The notes below the pieces were generated by a model. The model had not been told where the DNA came from. It saw only the letters and a program-made list of their open reading frames with translations, and made no database searches. A stretch of 64,000 nt of DNA from Chaetorhynchus papuensis (taxonomy: Eukaryota > Chordata > Aves > Passeriformes > Rhipiduridae): positions 72,133-136,132 of the forward strand of contig VWYX01001276.1 of the NCBI GenBank assembly GCA_013396525.1, given 5' to 3'. Position 1 is the stretch's first letter, and the number at the start of each line of letters is the position of its first letter. The position numbers were made by a program, and so were the translations under genes. This document shows, one piece after another, positions 40,001 to 49,489 of the stretch.

Positions 40001-43000
40001 GAGATGCTGAGATCTGGAGGGGTGTTAATTTCCTGCCCTTGTTAGCACCTGCGTGGGTGATGTGTTGCTGAGGGACTGGTGGGAGCAGCTCTTCCAAGAA
40101 AGGTGTTAAAGCACCCACCGTGGTTTGACTTTTGCCACATCTCTGTGTTGCAAAGCTTCTGTGTCCCCTGACGTCTGAACTCAGACTGGCTGGTGACAAA
40201 CTGAACATGAAATTTCTGCTTTTGCCTCGCTTTCTCTCATAATAGAGATGTGTAACTTGCAGGTGGCCTAGACCTGTGTTGTATAGCTAATAAATCACAA
40301 GAAAGGATGCTGAGGTAATATGAAAAATGAGCTGAGTCGTGGCTGAAGCTGTAGTACTGCCCCAGGGAAGAGGTTTTTATCGCGTGATGCTAACGCCCGT
40401 GGCCAGTAGGGGGCAATATGAGCTTCTAATATTCCAATCCAAATCTAAATTAAAATTTGCAGGTTTGGAGGTTGACTAATGTCTGCCTTTTTTTGATGTT
40501 GGTTTTTTGTTTGTTTGGTTTGGTTTTTTGTGTGTTTTTGTTTTTTTTTTTTTTAGGTATGTCCTTGATGACCAATACACAAGTTCTTCAGGGGCTAAAT
40601 TTCCTGTGAAATGGTGCCCCCCAGAAGTCTTCAATTATAGCCGATTCAGCAGCAAGTCAGATGTCTGGTCGTTTGGTAAGACATTCATGGAAAGAAAGTG
40701 CATTTTTTAATGTTTTATCAATAGCAGTTAAGCTCCGGTTATTGGGAAGGATTCAGACACCTGAGAAGAAGCTCAGAGAAACCATTTGCCATGGTTTTAT
40801 TATTGATAAAGTTCCACAGACACATTTAGTGCTGTTATTCATTAAAACACGTGCTACTGGAATGACTTCAGTGATGGCACATGCGAACAGTGTCTAGAAT
40901 ATGGATCTCAAACTATTTATCTATCAGAAATCCTGAGTGCAGGGCTCAAAATAAACACATATGTTTAAGAAATTGGTTACTTTCTTCTTTTTCTTTTTTT
41001 TCCCCCAGGTGTTTTAATGTGGGAAGTATATACAGAAGGAAAAATGCCCTTTGAAAAAAGCTCCAACTATGAAGTGGTAACAATGGTTAGCCAAGGACAT
41101 CGCTTGTATCGGCCCAAACTGGCCTGTAAGCAGATGTATGAAATGATGATGATGTGCTGGCAGGAGGTATATATTTATATATATTTTTAAAATTTTTTTG
41201 CCTTTGAGTTGAAGTAAAGGTTGATCTAGAAACAGCGGTTATCTTCTCTAGAGCAGCGTTCTGAGTACATCCAGCTCTCTCAGCTATTCATTATTCTTAA
41301 GACAAAGATCTCCTCCTGAGATCTCCTCTAGCTGAGCTAGAGCTTTTATAAAACATTGAAGAAATTTCTATGAAATAAATGAACTGTCAGATTAAGTATG
41401 CAAAGGCATTTAGTAACAAAATTACATCATTCCTAAATCTGTGCTGGTTGTGATTATATCTGCATACAAATACTGCTAACAAAAAAAAAAAAAAAATCAG
41501 TCAAGAAAGGCCTAGCAGTGGAGAATCTGATTTTGTATTGCCTCAGTTTATTATAGAACCATGCTAAAATGACTGAAAATATTTTTAAAGGAGTACTTCA
41601 CTATCTGATTATCAATTATACAGGAAATAAATATTAACTTGCAGCTGAATGTAAATACAAATCTGAAGGTTTTTAAGGAAAGGTTAAAGTATACTGTAGT
41701 GTTAATTCTCCTAATCCATAAAGATATTGACTGTACAGTATTCACAGAGGTCAAAGGGGCAGCAAACTGAAATCAGTGTAAAACTGAATTGGAATAAAAC
41801 AGTTTTTGTAGTACAAAAACAGTAAGTCTCTGAGAGGATAGGTGCATTTAATGAACTGTCTCTAATTTTGAGAGAGTAATTGACGAAACCAAGAGTGTAG
41901 AGCTGCATGATTCAACAAAGACAAGTGCAGGGTCCTGCACCTGGGGAGGAATAACCCCAGGCACCAGCACAGGGTGGAGGTCGACCTGCTGGAAAGCATC
42001 TCTGTGGAGAAGGACCTGGGAGTCCTGGTGGACAACAAGCTGTCCATGAGCCAGCAGTGTGTCCTTGGGGGGTGCATCAGAGTGAGCATTGTCAGCAGTC
42101 AAGGGAGGTGATCCTGCCCCTCTACTCAGCCCTGGTGAGGCCACATCAGGAGTGCTGTGTCCAGCTCTGGGTTCCTCAGGACAGGAGAGACATGGAGCTC
42201 CTGGAGCAGGTCCAGTGGAGGGCAACAAAGATGATTAAGGGACTGGAGCATCTCTCTTAGGAGGAAAAGCTGAGGGAGCTGGGGCTGTTCAGCCTTGAGA
42301 AAAGACAACTGAGACCACATCAAAGTCTATCAGTATCTGCAGAGAGGGTGTCAGAGAATGGATCCAGGTTTTTCTCAGTGGTGCCAAGCAATAGGAAAGA
42401 GGCATTGGGCAGAAATTGATGCACAGGAAGTTCCACCTGAATATGAGGAAGGACTTCTTTACTGTGCAGGTGACTGAGCACTGGAACAGATTTCTCAGAG
42501 AGGCTGTGGAGCTTCCCTCACTGGAGATATTCAAGAACTGTCTGGACACAATCCTGTGGCCTGTGGTCTAGGATGACCCTGCCTGAGTAGGGAGGTTGGA
42601 CCAGATGACCCACTGTGGTCCCTTCCAATGTGACCCGTCCTGTGATTCTGTGATTTATTTGCAGTTAGTCTTTGCCACAGGGTGTGCTGCAGAAAAACTG
42701 CTCTTTTCCAATAATAAAGATGACATACTATCTTGGAGAAGAAGATGCTGGAATAGAGAGCAGTTACTTATCAAATCAACTGGTGGAGATCTAAAGCTTG
42801 CAAACCAGCTGGTTTTTTGAGAAAAAAACAGATTCAAAACAGCAGTGCTCTGGAGAGTTGTGGAATGACAGACATGTTTGTAGCTCAAAAAAGCTATTCA
42901 AAGGAGCCAGGAAACTACAGAGCATTACATTTTGTTTGTACCTGGTAACCTGCTTGAAATGGTCCTTGAAATGGAAGAATAAGTTACCAGGAAGACAATT

Positions 43001-44159
43001 ATAATTTGTTGATGTTCTTTGAATATTGATATGTGTTTATAGGACTTACATGAACATCAACAAGTTGCTTAAAAATTTGTTGATTTCAACAGGGGTTATT
43101 AACATGCAAATCTAAACAAGCATCATGTGGGAGAGAGAGAAACTTTGCAAATCATGAGCAGAGCACAAGTAATGGCAAGATTCTGTCAATCTTTGTCATG
43201 AAATATGATTCACTGTAGGTACCTCACTCCTTGTTTAATAAATTTATTAATGGTTTGTAGACTGAAATGAATATTACTGAGGCTTCAAGATTGATCAGGT
43301 TATACAAATCTAAATGCAAATAAATGGGGGAAAAGTGCAAGTTACCCAGACATTCAGGAGATGTGAAATTAACGGTGTCAGCAAGGTCAGCGAAGAGACT
43401 ACCTCAGTGTATTGCCACAATCATAGAATCATAGAACCATTTAGCTTGAAAAAAACATTTAAGCTCATCAAGTCCAACCCAGCACTGCCAAGTCCACCAT
43501 TAAAACAGGTCTACAAGAGCTACATCTACACGTCTTTTAAATACCCCCAGGAATATGGGGGGTTGATGACTCAACATTTAAGTAAACAAAACAAGCAGGG
43601 TGTTATAACACATAAGGAACTGCATGGAAAATAGAGTAGATGAAAGATGCCTGTGCATAAATCTGTGACACAGTCTCATTTCAGAGGTCAGAAAATAAAG
43701 TTGTTATAAAAGAGGCGTCAGAGAATGACACCCAAAATTCTTAGGAACATGAACAACTTGCATAAAGAAAGATTGGAGCTGTTCATTGGGGAAGGGTGGG
43801 AATTGTGAAGAAAAAAAAAAGGTGCAAAACTATGCAAAATAATGAATTGTATGAGGATTGTAGTCCAGCAACACCTATTTATGCTTTTTCAAAGCATAAA
43901 GAAAGGTTGCTTACTGAGATTAAGTGACACATCCCAAAATCCAGACAAGGAAATATCTTTTCATTTCATACCTAATGAAATTATAAATTCCTTGCCAAAG
44001 AATGATGATATGACCAGTAATTTATCAAAATCAACATAACTTTATGGATTTCTGATTACAGCTATGGATGCTTTTTTTTAGAAACCAGAGGAACGCCCGA
44101 CTTTTGAAGAGTTGCTTCATGCAATCATTGACATTGCAGAGGGTGAAGATGCTTTCTGA
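13808..44159 (+). CDS. TEC: TEC non-receptor tyrosine kinase, full coding span (17 coding exons)
   Basis: Cytoplasmic tyrosine kinase of the Tec family, recruited to the membrane by PIP3 and active in haematopoietic receptor signalling toward PLC-gamma (family knowledge). Seventeen exons found by eye, all with GT-AG introns and compatible phases, join to 629 codons plus TGA; mammalian TEC is about 631 residues. Domains in order: PH about 1-110, Btk zinc motif with H120, C131, C132 and C142, proline-rich segment 165-172, SH3 about 180-240 (W216 W217), SH2 from W247 (phosphotyrosine-binding R273), kinase about 370-625. Catalytic elements: glycine loop GSGLFG 377-382, ATP-binding K398, gatekeeper T442, C449 (equivalent of the covalent-inhibitor cysteine of BTK), HRD aspartate D489, DFG aspartate D507, activation-loop Y519. 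Nothing suggests inactivation. TXK follows on the same strand about 8.6 kb downstream, the same order as in mammals. BTK and ITK were considered, but residues 1-46 and the C-lobe match TEC best. Confidence 0.96.
14985..15345 (-). mobile_element. CR1 LINE fragment, minus orientation
   Basis: Read on + it shows the reverse of a CR1 3' end: ATCACAGACTGAGGTGGGAG, GCCATCTGCTCCAAGCCCC, CTGGCCCTGTCACTGGACAC. It lacks the terminal 8-bp repeats and contains a 25-bp internal tandem duplication (15092-15116 and 15117-15139). Confidence 0.8.
15917..16262 (-). mobile_element. CR1 LINE fragment, minus orientation
   Basis: Begins TCACAGAACCACAGAATGGC, the reversed CR1 tail, then GGGACCTTAAAGTTCATCTA and TGTCCTGTCACTACAGGCCC. 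Different CR1 subtype or age from the neighbouring copy at 14985-15345. Confidence 0.88.
17840..17871. repeat. Perfect 16-bp tandem duplication
   Basis: CCTGAGGAAGTAGAAT occurs twice in direct succession (17840-17855 and 17856-17871). Confidence 0.85.
19330..19760. promoter_or_regulatory. Candidate intronic regulatory block, CpG-rich with RUNX-like motifs
   Basis: A GC- and CpG-richer island in an AT-rich intron. It has CpG clusters at about 19468-19536 and 19675-19720, and RUNX-type motifs ACCACAC (19543-19549) and TGTGGTTT (19607-19614). A 143-codon frame (19326-19757) covers it, but I see no protein family in it. Function is inferred only from composition and motifs. Confidence 0.35.
26668..26712 (-). 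mobile_element. CR1 3' tip, minus orientation
   Basis: CCATAGAATCATAGAATATC followed by GAGTTTGGAAGGGACCAACA, the reverse of a CR1 terminus. Very short, with no further CR1 body recognisable. Confidence 0.75.
28247..28348 (+). CDS. TEC: TEC coding exon 2 (PH domain)
   Basis: 102 bp, phase 0 to 0, residues 47-80 ([10 protein letters not shown] to YPFQ). Acceptor TTGTAG at 28241-28246, donor GTATGT. It codes for the middle strands of the PH domain including the KKYRKG basic stretch near the phosphoinositide pocket. It lies 14.3 kb after the first coding exon. Confidence 0.96.
29319..29400 (+). CDS. TEC: TEC coding exon 3 (PH domain)
   Basis: 82 bp, residues 81-107 plus one base of codon 108. 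Reads [19 protein letters not shown] and on through the tryptophan (W102) of the C-terminal PH helix. Acceptor CTCCAG, donor GTAATG, a slightly weak donor. A minus-strand solo LTR begins only about 45 bp downstream. Confidence 0.96.
29445..30003 (-). mobile_element. Endogenous-retrovirus-like solo LTR, minus orientation
   Basis: Read on the minus strand it starts TGTTGTGAGTTGATGCTAGC at 30003 and carries the AACTCAGTGGGATGGGGGAA and GATAAAGACAGTTTGATAAC blocks, then GGCCTGGAATATCCCTTTGG at about 29687, shared with the LTR at 4985-5437. It resembles an avian ERV LTR about 550 bp long. No internal viral coding sequence flanks it, so it is a solo LTR in the TEC intron after the third coding exon. 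The 3' boundary is approximate. Confidence 0.8.
30944..31072 (+). CDS. TEC: TEC coding exon 4 (end of PH, Btk zinc motif)
   Basis: 129 bp, starts with two bases of codon 108 and ends with one base of codon 151. Contains the Btk motif that binds zinc: H120 in KYHPKFW, C131 and C132 in [10 protein letters not shown]142 in APGC. All four ligands are intact. Acceptor TTCTAG, donor GTAAGT. Confidence 0.97.
32471..32511 (+). CDS. TEC: TEC coding exon 5 (41-bp microexon, diverged proline-rich linker)
   Basis: Exon 4 ends in phase 1 and exon 6 begins in phase 0, so a linking exon of length 3n+2 is required. The only fitting candidate seen is 41 bp between TTGTTTCTAG (32461-32470) and donor GTAGGT (32512). 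It codes for residues 152-164, [13 protein letters not shown], and restores the frame. Mammalian TEC has a segment of the same length here containing the proline motif KALPPAP; the Pro-Glu pair (160-161) aligns, but the LPP prolines are replaced by serines. The exon was inferred from phase, length and splice sites, not from strong protein similarity. Confidence 0.8.
32931..33109 (+). CDS. TEC: TEC coding exon 6 (second proline motif and most of SH3)
   Basis: 179 bp, residues 165-223. Starts [11 protein letters not shown], the conserved class of SH3 ligand used for self-association in Tec kinases, then an acidic run (E179-E182) and SH3 strands VVAMYDFEP to HWWKARDKY. Conserved SH3 residues Y188, W216 and W217 are present. 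Acceptor GTTTTCAG, donor GTAAAA. Confidence 0.97.
34021..34086 (+). CDS. TEC: TEC coding exon 7 (end of SH3, SH2 linker)
   Basis: 66 bp, phase 2 to 2, residues 225-245: [20 protein letters not shown] and on. GYIPSNYV is the last SH3 strand with the ligand-binding proline and tyrosine. Acceptor TTTTTTTAG, donor GTAAGT. The TXK counterpart at 55163-55228 has the same length and phase. Confidence 0.97.
35828..35882 (+). CDS. TEC: TEC coding exon 8 (SH2 start)
   Basis: 55 bp, residues 247-264, [18 protein letters not shown], the first SH2 strand and alpha-A helix. Acceptor GTTGCAG, donor GTGAGC. Same length and phase as the TXK exon at 55846-55900. Confidence 0.97.
36042..36121 (+). CDS. TEC: TEC coding exon 9 (SH2 phosphotyrosine pocket)
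   Basis: 80 bp, residues 265-290 plus two bases. [12 protein letters not shown] carries the phosphotyrosine-binding arginine R273. Acceptor GTTTTAG, donor GTGAGT. Same length and phase as the TXK exon at 56712-56791. Confidence 0.97.
36644..36777 (+). CDS. TEC: TEC coding exon 10 (SH2 core)
   Basis: 134 bp, residues 292-335. Includes [18 protein letters not shown] and [13 protein letters not shown], the SH2 C-terminal half. Acceptor TTTTTCCAG, donor GTAGAT. The TXK equivalent is 6 bp shorter (58185-58312), a two-codon indel in the strand before the HYxIK motif. Confidence 0.97.
36969..37011. repeat. Compound (CA)n(TA)n microsatellite
   Basis: About eleven CA units run directly into about ten TA units in the TEC intron after coding exon 10. 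Confidence 0.95.
37625..37699 (+). CDS. TEC: TEC coding exon 11 (end of SH2, SH2-kinase linker)
   Basis: 75 bp, residues 337-360: [13 protein letters not shown], then an alanine/threonine linker ending GFSY. Acceptor CCTCAG, donor GTGATT (weak at +3 to +6). Same length and phase as the TXK exon at 59434-59508. Confidence 0.95.
38463..38634 (+). CDS. TEC: TEC coding exon 12 (kinase N-lobe)
   Basis: 172 bp, residues 362-417. [11 protein letters not shown] precedes the glycine loop GSGLFGVV, then VAIKAIREG with ATP-binding K398 and the C-helix [11 protein letters not shown]. Acceptor TTTTTCAG, donor GTGAGT. Same length and phase as the TXK exon at 60422-60593. Confidence 0.98.
38798..39014 (+). 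CDS. TEC: TEC coding exon 13 (hinge to HRD)
   Basis: 217 bp, residues 419-490. Hinge [16 protein letters not shown] has gatekeeper T442 and C449; the exon ends in FIHRDL with catalytic D489. Acceptor TTTTTCAG, donor GTAACA. Same length and phase as the TXK exon at 61305-61521. Confidence 0.98.
39550..39614 (+). CDS. TEC: TEC coding exon 14 (AARN and DFG)
   Basis: 65 bp, residues 491-511: [21 protein letters not shown], with N494 and metal-binding D507. Acceptor CCTTGCAG, donor GTATGT. Threonine at 511, where mammalian TEC has alanine (from memory), is discussed in the findings. Confidence 0.98.
40403..40416 (+). promoter_or_regulatory. CTCF-like binding site in TEC intron
   Basis: CCAGTAGGGGGCAA matches 13 of 14 positions of the CTCF core consensus CCASYAGRKGGCRS, and sits next to CpGs (ATCGCGTGATGCTAACGCCCG). 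It lies 141 bp upstream of TEC coding exon 15. The match is seen; occupancy is inferred. Confidence 0.5.
40557..40675 (+). CDS. TEC: TEC coding exon 15 (activation loop)
   Basis: 119 bp, residues 513-551: [15 protein letters not shown] with Y519, the trans-phosphorylated activation-loop tyrosine, then the P+1 loop [10 protein letters not shown] and SSKSDVWSF. Acceptor is a run of T ending TTTTAG; donor GTAAGA. Confidence 0.98.
41009..41166 (+). CDS. TEC: TEC coding exon 16 (kinase C-lobe)
   Basis: 158 bp, residues 553-604: [20 protein letters not shown] through [13 protein letters not shown] and CWQE. A run of four methionines (ATG x4, residues 597-600) precedes CWQE. Acceptor TTTCCCCCAG, donor GTATAT. 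Confidence 0.97.
41895..42657 (+). mobile_element. CR1 LINE 3' portion, + orientation
   Basis: Contains ACAAGTGCAGGGTCCTGCAC, AGAAGGACCTGGGAGTCCTG, GTCCAGTGGAGGGCAACAAA and ends at GTGATTCTGTGATTT, a diverged CR1 terminal tandem. It sits in the last TEC intron. Frames are broken, so it is inactive. Subfamily differs from the copy at 12335-13316. Confidence 0.9.
43421..43545 (-). mobile_element. CR1 3' tip, minus orientation
   Basis: Reads AATCATAGAATCATAGAACC, then AAGCTCATCAAGTCCAACCC, the reversed CR1 3' end. Second CR1 piece of the last TEC intron. Confidence 0.85.
44082..44159 (+). CDS. TEC: TEC last coding exon (17) and stop codon
   Basis: 78 coding bp, residues 605-629, [20 protein letters not shown] and a short acidic tail, then TGA at 44157-44159. 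[12 protein letters not shown] is the conserved end of a Tec-family kinase domain. Acceptor is TTTTTTTTAG at 44072-44081. The exon continues as 3' UTR. Confidence 0.97.
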   Translation, partial: KPEERPTFEELLHAIIDIAEGEDAF

Positions 44160-45170
44160 AAAAGGACAACAGAAGCACAGGCAAAGAGGGCACTTTCCAG
44201 AGATGTGGCTTCATAGTTTCTTTTTAAGAGCTTGATCCTGTAAGCTGTTGGGTGCTGCTAAACAATGTGGGGAACCTGTAATATCTGATCCACTCCAGCA
44301 CAAGGAGAGTTTTACATGATGTTGGGAAATGAGCACAATATCTTCAGCAATATTAGCAATCTCTATATTTTCTCTGGAAAGTCAGCATTGCACAGATGTA
44401 AAATTGAGCTCTTTATGGAGGGAGAAAATGTGGCCAGAGGCCAGGAACCTCGTTTGCATTTAGTGGGTTGGGTTCATGAACATACAGTCCACGTTTTTGG
44501 GTTTTCTCTTTACATGGGCAGTAGCATTAGTAGTGATTTGCATGCTTAAAAATGGAAGGTATCTATAAATGGCTTTTTACTGACACTGAAATGTTTCCAG
44601 AGATTCTCCAGAAACATTATTTTTCTTGGTTGATGGTTGTTTATCAGGAAGATGAAATGCACCTCTTCGATTTGCACATAGTCAGTTGTTGCCAGCACAA
44701 CCCTCAGGTTAGCACAACACTCTGGAAGCTCTGCTTTGTGAGCTGTGATATGCCTGGAGTCTTTGTAAGCTTGGCTTACCAGAGACCCCCCATGCTTAGT
44801 CTTCAAGTTACTAATGAAAAATAAGTCCAAGATTCAGCACAACTGGCTGTCAGTGAACCATAGTACCATGTTTTGGATTAATTATAATATAATTTATATG
44901 CTGTATGTACTGTACATATATAAATTCAGTGCATTTATTTATGTAAAGTGGGTGGTTTTTGTCTTGAAATGTTCAAGCACAAATTTGTCCTACCTTCACT
45001 TAAACACACAATTCTATACAGGGGGTTGTAAATGAAAGGAATTCTCAAGTGTGTTTAAGAAGCGCTCGTGTTTCTGTCTGTTGTCTGTACATACAGTGAT
45101 CTAACCTTTCTGTTCATAACAGAAGATATCATACGGCATGTGTGTGTAAATAAAATGAATGTTAACTGTT
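44160..45170 (+). other. TEC: TEC 3' UTR
   Basis: Sequence between the TEC stop and the first good polyadenylation signal downstream. It contains two exact Pumilio-type sites, TGTACATA at 44911-44918 and 45086-45093, and an AU-rich element ATTTATTTA at 44933-44941. The 3' end is inferred to lie some 15-20 nt after AATAAA; the exact cleavage site is not visible. Confidence 0.7.
45149..45154 (+). promoter_or_regulatory. Polyadenylation signal of TEC
   Basis: Canonical AATAAA about 1 kb after the stop codon, followed by a GT-rich stretch (GTTAACTGTTGTTTGG) that fits a downstream element. Confidence 0.75.
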
Positions 45171-45264
45171 GTTTGGAACCAACTGATGTGTAGCCTATAA
45201 TTTACTGTCCGTGCATCGTAAGTCAAACTAATTGTTCACATGAATATGGCATTATGATAGTGCA

Positions 45265-45350
45265 TGTGTGTGTATATATATATATATATATGCGTGTGTT
45301 TGTGTATATATATATATATATATACACACTTCTGTGTGTATACATACATT
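45265..45350. repeat. TG/TA microsatellite cluster
   Basis: Alternating (TG)n, (TA)n, (TG)n, (TA)n and CACAC runs, starting about 110 bp past the TEC polyadenylation signal. The two TA blocks are self-complementary. Confidence 0.92.
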
Positions 45351-46042
45351 CTCCCTCTCTCTTCATATATAAATATATGTGGTAGATTGAATACATATTT
45401 AGACGAATTTGGCCATGATGAAAGGTTCAGAACTACCTGAACACTCCTTAGAAGTTACATGCGCTGTCCCCTCTGCTGGAGGCTGATGTCGCCACAGCCT
45501 TGCTGAAGCCTACTTGAGTTAACCTAACTTTGTAGCAGTGCATATGAGGAGTATTTACACTCCAGTTTTGCTGTAGTCACCTTCTGAATAGCTCTATTAA
45601 ATGTTTTCATTTTCTTTTGTTACTTGTGCTATTGTGCCACATGTAGTAGCAAATAGATTGCACAAAAAGGGGGGTTTTTTTTGCAAGTAGTCAGAGAGAA
45701 GTATGGTGAAGTTTATTTTCAATGAAATTATTAAGAGTAACCATAGTTAGCTTAATACATTCCATCATTCTTGCATCTGATTATTTCTGTAACCAGTTTT
45801 GGAGATGCTTAGATCCCCACACTGCTTTGCTTCAATGTTTGACTTTATGTTCAAAAGGAGGAAGCCTCCTCTTTCTTGGAAGAAGTGCTTTCCTTTTCTA
45901 ATGCTATTCTATTGAAAAGTTGCAGGCAGCCAGAAAAGGTTCAAATGCCTATTTCCTTTTTCGTAATGACGCAGTCTCAGAAGATTATTACAACCATGCA
46001 AACCAAACTGTCAACTTGTTGAGTCCAAAACCACTCTCCAAT

Positions 46043-46063
46043 CAATACCAGCAGCTGGTATTG
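46043..46063. repeat. 21-bp perfect palindrome with central E-box
   Basis: CAATACCAGC and GCTGGTATTG flank a single central A; an E-box CAGCTG is at 46052-46057. Could bind a dimeric factor; no function can be assigned. Confidence 0.6.
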
Positions 46064-49000
46064 TTTAAAGGGAAAACCTAGGGGTTTCTACTCTACCTAG
46101 TAGAAAAACTAGTGGAAAAAGCAATGTGGAACATTTAAGGTAAGCCAAGCATATCCCTCCTTCCCTAACTATTCCTTCAAACTCCACTTTCTCTAAGATC
46201 CTCCAAAGCATGGTGTTGCTAATGCTTTCAACAATACATAAGTAATGTCATAAGTAATGTTCCCCTTAAAACCCAAATGAAGCTTAGGAAAATCAGAAGA
46301 TTAATTGCTTGCAATGAACCTTAAGCTTGTTTCTTTACAATAATTAAATATTAATCATTAATTTGTGTAATAGAACATGCCCTAACTGTGTGGACTTTTG
46401 GCAGCAGTTTTCTCAGTGGGGTGGGTGCTTTGAATCTGACCTTTTCACCTACCTCTTCCCAGTACCTGAAGATAATTTCTGCCTACTTGGTATTGGGCTT
46501 GATACTTACTTGGGATGTCAGGAGCTCTGAGGCACCCAGTTTAGAGATGAGTGCAAGTTTTTTCAGTTGAATGTAGGCTTAGATGGCTAATTTTAGAAAG
46601 GATCAGAACACCTCTGGGAGGCAGCTGTGTTGCTGACTCTCCTGATCTCTTCAAAGGCAGGTTGAAATGCTGTACCATCCTTTCTTCTGGATGAACTTAC
46701 TCACCCTTAAGCAACTTCAGTCCTTCCTCCTATTTTTATTATAACTGAATTTTTTCAGATGTTGGGGTAAAAAATCCATCTGAACAAAACCAAATGTTGT
46801 GATTTACATCTGCTGTGGCTTTTTTACTTTTTCTTTTAAAAGAAATGCTTAGACTTACTGATAACAGTTTAATAACTTTTTTTCTATAATATGTTTGATA
46901 CTAGAAAGCAGACCATTTCTTCTCCTTCTACTCTGTTTGGGGCTTTTTTTTTTTTTAAATAAGAGGTAAGTAGGCGTGGTCAAGCAATATTTGTGGTTTA
47001 CCATGCTTCGTATCAGAGTGAAAAGCTCAGTTTGGGCTGTTTTACGGGCACAGCTGATGAAGAGAGGTTTGCATGTTCATTTTAATGTAAATGGATAAGC
47101 AGACATGATTCTTTCTACCTGTAAGTAAACTTGGTTGCATATTTTGAGCTTGTAGTTTTGCTTTGTGCAACATAAGTGTAGTGTACTTAGCAAATGAAGC
47201 ATTTAAATATTGCCATAAAACTATGAACCTACTTTATCTTGCACTGCTACGGGGATCTCTGTTAAGACTGCTTGTCTTGACTTTCAAAATTAATGCACAA
47301 ATATTATTAATCCATTGTATGATGGATTTAGCAAAACAACTACTTTTATGTATATATAGGGAGATATTTCCACTCACTGTTCTTAAACTCATGAACTGCA
47401 TAGATATGGATAGAAAGTTTGGTATAACTAAACCTGTCTTTCCTCCAAAGTAGAATTAACTCACAGAAAGCCTCAGCTTGCACACACAAAGAGCTGAAAG
47501 CTTGTATTTTAAGGTGGTTTTAGAAGCAAACTATACTGCAGCTTTCTACCAGGTTATTGGTTTTTGTAGTACTGGTGAAAACTAAGAGACCAGACCAGGA
47601 AGCAAACTGTGTGTTCCAGCAAAGGTCTGGGTTTGATGGGTGAAGCTGAGTTTGTAGTGTTGAACACAGTTAACCTTCTGCTCCATTGCAAGAGCTACTT
47701 GCAAAAAATGTGAGAAGAGTGCAAACCTTAGAAATGGACTAGAGTGCTTTCAGTGTTAGGCGTGCTTTGAGAAACGGTGATTCAGAAAAAGAAACTCAAG
47801 CAAAGAGAACGGTTACATAATAAAATTATAAAATGCAAATGATAAAAAATTATTTCTAACTTGTTGCTTTTGTCTTTGATGTTACTTTCCTAAAGCAGCC
47901 GTTTACAGTGAGTAACAACTGAAGATAGGAGGAAGATTGCACATGTGTGCGTGTGTGAATTGGCCATGTATACAGATGACATTATCAACCCAAAATGTAC
48001 TCTGGGTGTTGTGGGGCTGTAGCAGGCCAGGATGTGTTTTCACTCTGCCTTCTCTGTTCTGATGGGACTATCTTTAAGCTGCTTAAGCAAATGGCTGATC
48101 CTGATGGCTGACCCATCTTTTTCTTCTTCCTCTTGCATCCCATCTGCTCTGTTGTGCACAGATAAAATTATTTTCAGGACTCAAAAGTTGATTATCAAAA
48201 TGTCAGCTGCATGTTTCTAGGCTGAGTTTCAACACCAGTTTTCTAGTGTTTTTACTTTAGCCATGTGCTTCTTGTGCCATGATTATTTCTTGTTTTGAAA
48301 GTGAGCATCCTAATAGGTCTGATGTATGGCTCTGTGCTTCAATAGGCTGTCATGGCTCTGTGCTAATGTTGGGATTCATATTTGCTTACCAGGGAGATAA
48401 TTGACTTTATAAACAAGTGCCTTCTTCCTAAATTAGTCATTTCCAGAAAGAAAAAGACATTAGCAGTGAAATGCACTGTATTTGTTTGTTCCTGTGTTAA
48501 ATAACTTTGTCTAAGGTTGCAAGCTTTCATCAAAAATTGCAGAAATAAAAAATTCTCTATTCAATTGAAGAAGGAAGATTTGGCAAGTTCTAGATTCAAC
48601 AGCTCAAATACTCATCTTGTTTAATTTAAACCTAGGTTTTAAACTACTGAATTTAGTCGTTTCATGATGATGTAGCCCGAGGATGAAAGCAACATTTTTG
48701 GGTAGCTTGTGTTTTGATAGAACTCAAGGAAATGTGAAAGATTTAATGAGGTTGTGGGTGCTGGAGAAGTCTTCCTTGCTATGGATTTAAAAGAAGCAAG
48801 ATTTGATCACTCATTTTGAATTTTTGGGAAGCTTTTTGGTAAGGTAGGCAACAGAGAAGTAAAACCTAACATTAATAATAGCTCCATAAGCTCTTAACAG
48901 ATTTCAAAATTAATTTACTGTTAAAAATTATGGAGTATTTCTTCCTGTTAGCCTGTATTTCTTTCCTGTGTCCTGTCCAAGCAGTCTGTCAGTCATAACA

Positions 49001-49489
49001 TGACAAATCTTACTGGTCTCTCTGTTCTCTTCAAAACAAATCCAAAATGTGATTTCCTTGCTGAAGCACAACTCATCAGTGACTAATCTTTAATTTATGA
49101 ACTCTTCAGTGTGGTTGCTTGAGTTATGGACCTGGGGATCAAGGCCTGCTAATATGTATGTGACTAACATTCCTTGACAAATCCAGTGTTTTACTTAGGA
49201 AAAAGTCCTTGGTGAAAAATTGAAGGAAATCAGATAGAATAGTCCACTGATTTCAGTGATCTAGCAGAAGGGATAATCAAGAAGAAATATTTTAAATGAG
49301 TAAATTCCTAAGAATGTATTTTCAATTTATTTATACTTTAAACGTTAGCTTTTTAAAAAATTTAAGTACAGGAGTTTAAGGTTTATAATTCTTTCTTAGT
49401 TTTTCTGATGGCTGTTGAGAAAAGAGAAAGGAAGGAAGAGCACAAGACATGGGAGGGTGCATGTGGGGGTGAGAAGTGTCAGGCAGGAA

